Position numbers and translations under genes: made by a program. Positions 10,401-20,553 of a DNA stretch of 64,000 bases are shown here, piece after piece; the first letter of the stretch is position 1, and each line of letters begins with the position of its first letter. This DNA comes from Rhizoctonia solani. Its lineage: Eukaryota; Basidiomycota; Agaricomycetes; Cantharellales; Ceratobasidiaceae. The notes beneath the pieces are model-generated. The model was not told the origin of the DNA, made no database searches, and was given only the letters and a program-made list of their open reading frames with translations. The stretch lies in contig NC_057373.1 of the NCBI RefSeq assembly GCF_016906535.1, positions 1,240,001 through 1,304,000 of the forward strand. Direction: 5' to 3'.

Positions 10401-12740
10401 ACAGAGTTTAACAATGACCATTGTCAACTTGGCGCAGAACTTTGTTGGAAGCAATAATATCAATCTACTCAAACCAGAAGGACAATTCGGTACCCGTTCT
10501 CAGGTGAGCAAGATGGCTTGATTCGATTACCCAGATGAACTCAAGTGCACGTATTTTATCCAGGGTGGAAAAGATGCTGCATCTGCACGTTATATTTTCA
10601 CTAGCATCCCTCGCATTACACGTACTATCTTCCACCCGCACGACGACGCACTCTTGAATTATTTGAGGGATGATAACGACTCGATCGAACCCGAATGGTA
10701 TATGCCAATTCTTCCAGTAATCTTGATCAATGGAGCAGACGGTATTGGTACTGGTACGTTTAGCAGGCTAATTGGAAACAAATTGAATAATGGCTAAACA
10801 TTCGTTCTAAGGCTGGAGTACATCGATCCCGAATTACAACCCTCGAGATATTGTAGACAACATCAAACGCTTGATGAATGGCGAGCCACAAGTTTCGATG
10901 TTCCCCTGGTACCGGGGTTTCAAGGTTGAATTATGATTATATTCATGATGACCGATACTGATCTCTATCGCATGTAATAGGGTAATATCGAAAAGATTGG
11001 AGAGGACAAGTACAAAGTCAGCGGTATCGTCGAACGCACTGCTAAAGGTGTCGATATCAAGGAGCTTCCTATACGTGTATGGACGCAATCCTACAAGGAG
11101 CAGCTCGAAGAATGGCTTGTCGGTACACAAAAGAGCCCGCCATTTGTCAAAGTCTGTGTTTCTCTGATTTTCATTTTGGTGTTGACTAAACAAATCGACA
11201 GGATTACCATGAGCATCACACAACCCGCTCCGTATATTTCGAGCTTACGGTTGCTGAGAAGGACCTAGAAAAGGCTGAAGCTGAAGGTTTCGAGAAATTC
11301 TTCAAGTTGGTTGCTCAAATTAGTACTAGCAACATGATCTGCTTTGATGCGAACGGAAAGATCAAGAAATATAATTCTCCGGAAGAGATCCTTGAAGAGT
11401 TCTATGCTCTTCGATTGAGCTACTACCAGAAGCGCAAGGTACATTTATAGGCAACTCCTTCCATAACGAAACTGACTGGCAAGTCTAGCAACACCTGTGC
11501 GACGAACTGGAGCGTCAATACGAGAAGTTGTCCAACCAGGCCCGGTTTGTTAACATGATCATCAAGAAAGAACTTGTCGTTTCGAACAAAAAGAAGGCTG
11601 ACCTATGCGCTGAGCTTCGAGAACTCAAATTCAGACCGTTCCCCAAGGTTCGCAAGGCAAAGGAGTCTGGCGAAAATGAGGACGCAGTGGAAGAAGAGGA
11701 AGATGAGCCGGTTGGGGCGAATAGTGACTATGACTACCTGCTCGGAATGGCCATCTGGAGTTTGACTCGCGAAAAGGTACTGTGTTTGAGGCATACATGG
11801 TGTTCAAGGTTAACAGAATTACTGCTAGGTCGAGAAATTGATCAATGAGCAAAATGCAAAGGAGGCAGAATGGAACGAACTCCTCAAAAGGAAAGCTGTG
11901 GATCTCTGGAATGAAGACCTTGAGGAGTTCCTCAAGGCTTGGGATGTAGGTTATCCCCGCCTGTCCCTGGACGCTTGCTAAATCGCCTGGTGTATAGGAC
12001 ATGCTTGAAGAAGACGCTGAAGCAGAGGCTGTCGGTACCAGTAAGAAGAAGGGTACTAAACTGAGGACTCGCAAGTCAATTGGCGGCAAAGCTACCAAAC
12101 GTGCTGCCGATTCGGGGTCAGAGGACGACTTCAAGCCTACAAAGGCTCCAGCGAAGCGCAAGCCTGCAGCTGAAAAGCCTGCCCCGGCTAAAGCTACCGC
12201 GAAAATGGAGTCCATGGATGAAGACGAAAAGCCTGTTGTGGTCAAGAAAAAGCCTGTTGTAACTTCGTCAAAGGTGAAAAAGGAAGAGTCTGACTCTGAT
12301 GCTCCCGTCATCAAAGTACCAGCAGCTGCAAAAGGCAAGGGAAAAGCTGCTGTCAAACGCAAGAGGTAAGGCTATTAAGAATATGCCTATAACTGTTGCT
12401 GATTATCGTTGTCATTAGTGCGGACGAAGACGACTCTGATGAGGCACCAGTCATCAAACCGGTTAAGAAGACGAAAGCGCAACCAAGCGTCAAAGACTTT
12501 TTCGATGCCGTCCCAACAAAACCTTCTACGTCTAAACCCAAAGCTGCTGCCAAGAAAAAGATTATCAGTAGCGACGACGAAGACGAATCGATGGTAGTAC
12601 TAAATAACGATGATGACGATGATGAGCCGCCTGTAGTCAAACGTACTACGCGACCAACCACGGGCAAGTCGAAATACGTGGAGCTTTCAACCGACGGGGA
12701 CGACAACGATGAGGATGATGTTTATTCTATTTCCGATTAG
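7427..12740 (+). CDS. TOP2: DNA topoisomerase II
   Basis: Nineteen exons (first 7427-7498, last 12419-12740) sum to 4,362 nt, 1,453 residues, typical for the eukaryotic enzyme. It passes one DNA duplex through another using ATP and is needed for chromosome segregation. Visible parts: GHKL ATPase with [12 protein letters not shown] and [16 protein letters not shown]-type loop region [15 protein letters not shown] with [24 protein letters not shown] and [12 protein letters not shown]; the winged-helix catalytic tyrosine in [15 protein letters not shown] (codon 10591-10593); a coiled-coil tower; and a long C-terminal tail of Lys/Ala-rich and Asp/Ser-rich segments with likely nuclear localisation and CK2-type sites. 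The motif SEDFKP occurs at the N terminus and, as SEDDFKP, again in the tail. All junctions are canonical and in frame. Confidence 0.98.
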
Positions 12741-13046
12741 TGCGTTTTACTTGTAGAATATCAGGATACCATGTCTGCGATGTTATTTACTTATTCTGTC
12801 TGAATTCTATTCACCTTGTACAAGCACCTTCTCACATCATATAGGCGTACCATCCAAACGTTGCGATTGCTACAGCTGAACGAGGAGCACTGGATCTGGG
12901 CTTCAAATTTCAACAGTGGCTTGTGAAAGGCTTATATGCCAGAGATATCATAGAAAGTGAATTGCTTCATGAAGAGTCGCATATAAACATGATGAAAGCA
13001 AGTGCAGAGAACCGAGGGAAATAGCTTGTGCTCGGTGTTGATGGCT
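12741..13046. other. convergent 3' regions of TOP2 and RPS29
   Basis: About 300 bp of non-coding sequence between two converging genes. I see no gene here; it should hold both 3' UTRs. Confidence 0.6.
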
Positions 13047-13321
13047 TTACCGGTTCTGCACACACACACTTAGCATACTTAGGATTCGTATGCACCAGCC
13101 AACACACCTTAGTGAACCCAATGGCAGCCGACTTCTCACGGAAACATTGACGGCAGATATCGAGGCCGTATTTCCTGATTAAACCAGCTTGGTGGGCGCA
13201 GACACGGCTGAAGCGGTATTTCAACGGGATACGACACGAGACTCGCAGACCGCACTCACCACTCCCTGCTTCCCTTTCCAAACTTACGAGGGCGAGAAAA
13301 CCAAACAGCGTCGTGAGTCAT
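13047..13321 (-). CDS. RPS29: 40S ribosomal protein S29 (uS14)
   Basis: Three exons (13321-13260, 13207-13108, 13055-13047) encode exactly 56 residues, the usual length of eukaryotic S29. The small-subunit zinc protein binds the 3' domain of 18S rRNA near the head. The sequence shows [19 protein letters not shown], then [20 protein letters not shown] and [15 protein letters not shown]; the two CxxC pairs (C-R-V-C and C-R-Q-C) bind zinc. The last exon is only nine bases (Asn, Arg, stop), separated by a 52-nt intron, so it is easy to miss: reading through gives a false extended C terminus. Confidence 0.97.
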
Positions 13322-13572
13322 TTTGAGACGATAGGAGTTTTATCCAAGTGTCTGTGAATTTGGGTTACAATTTAGTTTGCTCAGACGCGACGAACGCATA
13401 CCTGGGTGACGGCACTAGATTGGCGTTTGTGATGTTGACTCGGATGCAAATCGCTACCTCCGGCAGGCCACTTTGTGGTTCTATAAAGTTTCATTCGAAT
13501 CCTATAGGTAAAACACAGACAAACAATAAAAGCACACTATGTACGCATATAATATAAGGGTAAACGAGCCAT

Positions 13573-16500
13573 CTAGGTAATTGTGTGTGATAATGGAGAT
13601 GCAGGAGGCTCTCCTACCGGTGTTTTATCGACGAGTTTCTCAAGACCATGTGAAGGTGAATCACCTTTGGCTTCAACTCCGTTTGATTCAACTTCGCCAG
13701 TGCTGGAATTGCTGCTACCACTCAAGGCACTAGGTGAGTTTTCGGGACGTGCAGTCTCTGGAGTCTTTGGTGCCGTTGGCGTGCGTGCTTCCGACGATTC
13801 TGCCGGCTCAATAGTATCCACAATAACTTTGGGTCGACTAGACCTTCGTAGAATGGCCGTTAGAGGTGATAGAAAGCTACTGCGACTTGGTGCTGGATTC
13901 TGAGGGGTCTCAGTGGGAGTCGGCGATAAAGCTCTTGGAGTTTCGGCGGTATCTTCTACGGAGGGAGCGGGAGGTAGGATTGGAACTTCGACAGTATCAC
14001 TACAAACGAATAGTTTCAGAAACTCGCAAATAGGGATGATTATACCAAACTCACGGTGGCGATGATTGAGAATTATGGGTGAGTATAAGCATTAGGTTTT
14101 GAGGTTCGGCAGGGTGTGCCTGAGGTCCGCAGCACGGAGTCCCTGCTCAGCCATGAGCTACGAAATAGACATTATTAGTCCCAGTGTTATCCGACATAGT
14201 GAATTTATTAATACCGTTTCAATATCTTTGTTCAATAGGAAAACAGCATATTCAAAGCGGTAAGTGTCCATCCCCGTGGGATACAGGGGAAACCTATTGG
14301 GAAAAATCAAAACGTCAGTGTCTGCGATCACGATTTCAACCGAACACATGTTCACATCCTAGGTCCATGCATGGCCGAGATTGGGTCCCTAACATAGCTC
14401 CGGCTTCCTACATACGTAACGGGGTACGGTATCCGCACATTCATGTACGAACTAAGCAAGGCCACAACGTGCGCCGCGTAACCCAGGGCAGCGGATACCG
14501 CCTCCTCGTTGTTGAGTGGTGGAGCTGGATCCGATGGCGCAACTGGCACAGGAAGAGGGACATCCAGGATAGTGAAAACCAGGTCCGCAGCGCGCTCAGC
14601 GTCGGGTTCAATAGGGAATATAAAGTCGAGAGTGTGGCACAGGGTCGTTCGGCGAGGCGCGAGGGCGTTGTGTATTGCGAGATAAGTGGCGCTGAAATCA
14701 CAGTACTCAGAGAAAAACGGTAATGAAATGGAAGAGCTACTCACCTGGCGGAATTAACTTCGTCAGACTTCTCATCATTGGCTTGAACGTCCTGATCATA
14801 AATGTCAGTTGCAGCCCTCAACGCCTCGCGCCGGGCCCGGAGCTGCTCAATCCGACTCTGTATCTCCTTAGAGGCTTGATAAACCTGTCAATACAAATCC
14901 TAGCATTCTCGTTATGGACTTACATGCGGCACATCCCCTTTTAGCGGTAGCAACTTCTTGTCTGAGAGTCCTGAGGTGTTCTTCCCTCTCGCCGATTTCC
15001 CTTGTCTTTACTAAAGTGAGCGTCCTGGGATGTGAACGAACATGGCAATACGTACCAACACATTTGGGCCCACTTGCTCGATCAGGTCATTTGTATTGCG
15101 TAACACCTCATCAAGCGATGTTTGGGTGTCTCTGACTACCGCATACAGGTTGGCTAATTTCACCACGTCGGCCCAGGTCGCGCTCTGTTTCATACGCGTT
15201 TCTCGACGACTGTGTTGAAGAATCTCGCTTCGTGTAGGTGGCTTGGTTTTGAGAGTTGTAGTAGCAAGCTCCGAATCGGAAGCATAGGCGGCTGGGGAAG
15301 ATGGACGCGAAGGCGAATTAGGTGGTAGAAAATACAAATCGCCAGACGGAGCGAGAGAAAACAGTAGAGTGTTGGAGGGTAAAATGTCAAGATGATCAAG
15401 GACCTTGATCATTTTCAGCGCGTCTAATTATTGTAGCGGGTTGAAATTCACGTACAGTTGTTTCAACCTTTTCCAGCCTATCCATTTGTACATCCCACTC
15501 GACCAACACTTTCCAATTAGCATTATTCGTCTCATCGGAGCCGATATCCTTGTCTTTCCCTTTGAGATTAGACCAAGCTGAAGCAGAACATTCGTCAACT
15601 CGGCCCCAGAGAGCAACAGTGACCCGGTTCTGCTGACGATCAACCCAGTCGGCAAAATCTCCATTTGCATCCAGATCCGTCCAAGAGGGATTAGTTGAAG
15701 GCCTATGAATTGACGAAATGAAAAAGGGGATGGTGGCTTGTCGATCCTCCGCAACAGAACGAGCGGGAGACGCCGATCGTGTTGATGGCGGAGATGGCGT
15801 ACGAGGGAAGTTGATCGATTTAGGAGAAGAAATTGAGGGAGTTCTGGCAGATCCATTTGCTGTGGGTCCATTGGATTTACGGGTAGAGCCGGCGCGTTTA
15901 AGTGTGACTTTAACACCACTTGTCTCTCCGTGCAGGTCCAAAGACGAAGTCGAGAGCTGGGGTGAATGCTTGGGTTGGTAATCCTGTTCGACAATGGGGT
16001 TTTTCGGCAACTGGCCCCGTGTGGGTGAGCGCTCGGGAGATGTAGGGGAAGTTGGTGAATTGAGAGTGCCTCCGTTCCGGTTTGGCGTTCGTTCGTTGAC
16101 CAATTCTGGAACTGATAGGGTTACAAAGGTCTCAACAAGTCTCGAGGACATAACTTTCTCGAGATTGCGCTGCGAAGCATCATACAGAAACGAACTGGAG
16201 CCTACGACGGGGCTAGTCGGTGGGTAGTAACTGATGCATCGCGTGAATGAGTTCCGGCTTTTGTAGATCCAGTGATGTATGTGAAGTAGAACGCTGGCGT
16301 CTCAAGTGTGCTGGAGGAGAATTTGAGGGCCCAGCACGAGAGAAACTGACAGGAGGTCCAGCAGGACGAGCGCGAGCGCTCCGAGGTGTCTCCCCTGGCT
16401 TGTCAGCACTTTCTTCAGTGCGTACATCTGAACGTAGATTCCGCAGAGTAACGACCGCGTTCTGGGATATCTTTCGGCCTCTTCGACGAGCGAGAACCAG

Positions 16501-16724
16501 ATCTGTATCGTCGGAGAGTTGTATGATTGGAGCTGGTGTCGTGTGTTGCAGCGCCGAGGATGCATGATCACGTAGAGGGAATGGAGTAAGATTCTTGACG
16601 TATATTCCCTCTATGTGCCTTATACGCCTCTAAAAAAAACCAGATGATTCATGATGAATCAGACTAAGAGGAACATTCGCAGAGTGATACCCACCTGACT
16701 GCCAGCTAACTCCTCGTACATCAT
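13573..16724 (-). CDS. UVRAG / Vps38-like subunit of the class III PI3-kinase complex
   Basis: Starts at 16724 (MMYEELAGSQ) and ends at 13573 through several short introns. The N-terminal third is Ser/Pro-rich and disordered, followed by a C2-like segment (FFISSIHRPSTNPSWTDLD, WKVLVEWDVQMDRLEKV, LLFSLAPSGDLYFLPPN), a coiled coil with RRETRMKQSATWADVVKLANL and repeated heptads, and a C-terminal block with FCDFSATYLAIHNALAP-type residues, ALGYAAHVVALLSSYMNVRI, PYPVTYVGSRSYVRDPIS, and TYRFEYAVFLLNKDIE. That C-terminal block is the mark of the Atg14/UVRAG/Vps38 family, which directs Vps34-Vps15-Atg6 to endosomes or autophagosomes. The coiled coil plus C2 order favours UVRAG/Vps38 over Atg14. After it comes a long Pro/Ser/Thr-rich tail. 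Confidence 0.85.
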
Positions 16725-17104
16725 GATTCCCCCTTTGCCAATCCTATCCGCCCTCCCACCCAGAAAGTGTAGGTTCTATCTCAGAATAGGCAGCTGTTTC
16801 AGTCTGACAGACGAGTTATGGTATTGTTCTGGCGGTGGTTCACGTTGGGGGCGCGAATTACAACTGGATTGTAGCTTTCACATGGTGACGATTAGCCTGG
16901 ATTAGTCATCGGCGCGCCTGTTCCTCGACCCACTCTGAGGCCTGCAGCTGGTATTTGCCGACCCCGACTATCACCGTCCGAGTGGTGTCTATCTATACAA
17001 TTGCTACTCATGCAACAACCAACAGCTGTACCTATTAAACAACGTCGGAATACTCTTACGAAGCCAGTACCAGGCGCGCCAATGGAGCCCTGTATCACCC
17101 TCAA
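16725..17104. promoter_or_regulatory. divergent promoter region, UVRAG-like / acidic protein
   Basis: The 380-bp gap lies between two divergently read genes. It contains two copies of the palindrome GGCGCGCC (16911-16918 and 17073-17080), 162 bp apart. I find no open upstream exon for the gene at 17105: the extended frame meets a stop (TAA) about 70 bp upstream. Confidence 0.3.
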
Positions 17105-18765
17105 ATGACCCTACCTGGCGTGGCGACTTCGACTTACTTGACCAATCCTCCCAACGTTCCACCAACTTCAGTCGCCCATATGGCAGGAATAAGTCAGCCC
17201 CCGGCGGCTACCAGCCAAAGACCTTACCTAGCGGCGGAAATGGGTATGATGCAAGAGGCATTGAAAGTATGTTATGAATCCGCCAAGCTATCAAATTTTG
17301 ATTTAAGAATTTTCAGATTTCAGCTTTGAAGACTGCGGAAACTATTCGTTATATGGCTACGGTTCGGCGAGTGTGAGTGGATTCCTCTGGTGACCCTAAA
17401 AGTGCATACTGAGGCGAACCAAAGTACGACAATGCGGAATGTCTAATACTTCAGTGGTCGCGCATCTCATGTCAAGGGACCGCCACCGGCGGTAGCGAAC
17501 GAGCTACGTGCTCAATTAGCTCGCTACGATCAGCTTTGTGACATTGTCGAGGCTCGACTCGTACGTTGTGGTTCAAACTCAGCTCGCATTGACTGTATTG
17601 ACATTCCTTATGTGTACTAGATTCGGGCTCATGCGGCATTGTCTGCCCGACTCGCACGCGAGCGCGTCGCGAATCCACAGCTAGAGACTCAACAACCGAT
17701 CCAAATTGACTCTCCGATGTCCGACGACGTTCCTCTGTCCATTTCAACCAATCTTCCAGCTTCGAATCCCAAAGCAAAATACACCCCCGCTCCAAAATCA
17801 AGAACATTGGCTTCTCTCGCGACCCAGCGTACGCTGAACTCGGCGCCCGACTCGGCGCATAGTATTTCGCCTGTTACCCTCGCTTCCAACGCTGCTCTAC
17901 CTTCGGCACAGGATAACCTGTTATCTCATCATGCAGTCATGCCAGGGCTCCTGGAAGCGCTAAGAAAACAAGAGCAAGAGCAGGCGAGAAGCGCATTACA
18001 CCGGCCACCGGGACAAGACGCATCGGTGATAGATATACCTATTATGGAAGAGCTTTTCATGGCCGATGCGAACCCAAGCGGAGTCGATCTAGGCATTGAA
18101 TCCGCAGTCTCGGTGATCGACTCTTCAGTAAACGGAATTGGCCATGGTGTCACGACATCGACACCGCAGTGTCCGCCATCCATTCGGCTGTCCCAGACAT
18201 GAACTCGGCCGTCGCGGAACTCGACTCGGCGGTGGCGGACCTAGCCGCGGCCGGAGACGAATCGCTATTTGCCGACCTGCATGCCAATCCCAGTGGGGAC
18301 AATCCCCAGCCGTTTGCGAGTGACGGCTTGCAGTCCCGCGGGTTTCCCGGCGGGGATCCTTTCACGACCGGGAATATACCGGCGGACGAGTTTCCGAGCG
18401 TTTCAGGCACTGTGGAAGATAGCAAGGGTGATTTATTGGCAGGTCTTGATGGGGCTGGGTCTGGCGACATGGACTTGGAAATGAATATGGACCTGATGGA
18501 AATGGGTGGATTGGGTATTGCTGCGAATGAAATGGGGCACACAGACGAAAACACTGGGCAGAATGGTCAGGATGGATTGGGTGAAGCTGGGATGGGACTG
18601 GACGAAAGCGTGGGTCTCGACATCCCCGGCGCTGACCTCAACATTGGGGACATGGATATGGGCAACGATGATATAGTAGCGATGTGGAGCAATATGGATG
18701 GGCTCTTTGGTAACATGGGTACAGATATCGGCGATGGGATCCAAATCAAAACAGAGGAAGACTAA
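17105..18765 (+). CDS. acidic protein of unknown function
   Basis: I do not recognise this protein. It begins with a Pro/Thr-rich segment, then a helical, Arg/Ala-rich block (ALKTAETIRYMATVRRVGR, LARYDQLCDIVEARLIRAHA) that could form a coiled coil, then a long Ser/Pro linker and an extremely acidic, Gly/Met/Asp-rich C terminus ending in KTEED. A basic-helical N half with an acidic tail recalls transcription co-regulators such as small Mediator subunits, but I see no decisive motif. Introns are near 17269-17321, 17373-17454 and 17562-17620. Near 18147-18196 the frame changes by one; either a 50-nt intron with a weak GTGTCA donor is removed, or a base is missing (see findings). The start at 17105 is the first ATG after an in-frame stop. 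Confidence 0.7.
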
Positions 18766-20553
18766 ATCGCGTCCCTCAGTTCTTGAGCCGATCATCTCGA
18801 TGCATTTTGTTGGTTACGATACACAATTTGGTATTTCACAAAGATGTCTCACTCGAACTCGGTAATGGATAGCAGCTTTCATTATGCAGGGGTCCTAAAT
18901 TGTCCTAGACTGCGGGGCGGGTGTCACAGCAACTAGAAGTTCGAGGAGCTATCGTATGATATGCCTACCAGGCAGAGGATCTGCGGGTCCCTTGGGCATA
19001 CGGCTGATCCTTTATGCCAAGCTAACTGTCGTTCAAGTCCTACACGTCTGGGGTCGGGCCGCCTACACGCCCATGGGGCTTTAAGAATTTGTCTTTTCGT
19101 TAAACCGTCACTAATTCTGAACCTGGGGTAAACATTTTTTGGCGTTTAGTCACAACTATGATAACCTTCATTTGTGACAAATATATCGACTTCTGACATG
19201 TCAAAATCCACACTGAAAATGTACATAAATAAATCAGGATGAAACGGTCACTGGTAAGGGTCGAGGAAATTTGAACCAGTAGATTATGGAGTATTTGTGG
19301 CACTTGCACACACCCATTGGGTCGAAAAAATGCTTGGGATAATTACAAGGGTATGCCTGCGGCTCGCCCTCGAAAAACGAGTAGCCCAGGGGCGGTAAAT
19401 CCCTGAATATTCGCCCGGGAAAACGTTTGCAATGATTGCCACTAGTAATCATTTCAACTTGTTGTGCGCGTGATGAATGGTCTTCGAACTCGTGTTTCCG
19501 CAACGGACGTTTGAGGGTGAGGGTGCAGAATGTGTACCTGGTGCCGAGGCAGAAAGGGGTAAACAAAGCACACAGTGCGGTTAGGTATCGTGGGAGGGGG
19601 GAAGAGCGTATACGTAGTGACGAAAGACAATCTCATTAAGCGTTGTTAGGAATTGGAAGCTCTGCTTTGAGTTTCGTTGCCAGCGAGTGTAGACTGAGTG
19701 TATGCGGAAGCTCATGCAAGTGTCGGGTTTGTTGATCCCTTCGGGGTTAGGCGCATTGAACCAGCCGGATTAGCCGGCCAGTGACAAGGAAAGAGTTGAT
19801 TGGTGCTGTCAACGGAGACGTTTTGAGAGTGACCTCCATAGAAGTCTAGATCGCCATCGGGATTGCCCAGAAATGATCGTGGTGTAGTTTGACGGGGGAC
19901 AGTAGGAAGAAAATATGACTTGATTTGGGAGCGCTCAGATCCAGTCGGGAAAGCTGAAAGAACCGCCAACGTGGTACTATGTGGGTCTATGTGCACGTAA
20001 CGGGTGCAAAGAGACGGCGAAGCGGAGCAAGCGAAGAGCAATTTCGTTATTAGACTAACGGGTCGGTGGCGGCTGATGCTTGGTTGTATTATCAATCAAA
20101 ATGAGTTGAGTAAATTTAAGGAGAAAAGCGACGCAGGTTCGGTCTGTCCTGTCGATTGCCCCGCTTTGGACAAGCGACCACTTGATCTATATGTGAGTAC
20201 CATGCGAGTTTCATTTCCGCATTTTTTAGCGGGTCTCGGACGCGTTTGGCGCCTGGATCATTTACTCAGCAGCTGACCTCACCGCTAGTGCTCTTCTAAC
20301 TGTACCACCACCAGTCCCAGACGGACTCGAAAAACTCCGAGTTTACGGACTCTCGTGCGTTCAGCATTTATACACTATTATCTGAGCTAACAATCGGTTT
20401 GCCCCTGTTGTGACGGTGCGCTTTGATTTGTCCAGATCCTGTGCACTACAACTATACACCTACACCTACCTCTACCATCGGCCTACTACGCCGCCTAGAC
20501 CTGATCTATTAATTTTTCAACTAGTGTTTTTCAGCCCTGTCGTACACGCCCAC
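18766..20553. other. 1.8-kb stretch without a recognised gene
   Basis: This is the longest gene-free stretch of the window. It holds the 3' UTR of the acidic-protein gene, the promoter and 5' leader of the PUF gene (CT-rich from about 20450), and several short open frames on both strands that match nothing I know. The best of these, 19566-19234 on the minus strand (110 codons), has a few cysteines in its second half but no signal peptide and no confirmed exon partner. A bulged hairpin lies at 18991-19021. Confidence 0.45.
18991..19021. other. bulged inverted repeat (hairpin)
   Basis: The arm CTTGGGCATA (18991-19000) pairs with TATGCCAAG (19013-19021): nine base pairs with a single bulged G and a 12-nt loop. 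It sits about 230 bp downstream of the acidic-protein stop codon. It could be a 3' UTR structure or chance. Confidence 0.3.

Noticed and set aside
17000..17104. An upstream exon of the acidic-protein gene starting at the ATG near 17009
   Set aside because: It is one frame off and meets a stop at the 17105 start; no splice pair joins them.
19026..19040. A tRNA B-box-like sequence (GTTCAAGTCC) in the long intergenic stretch
   Set aside because: The flanking bases do not form a T-stem, and no matching A-box or acceptor stem is present.
19234..19566. Minus-strand 110-codon frame with several cysteines as a possible small secreted protein
   Set aside because: No signal peptide at its start, no supported splice partner, and no recognisable family.
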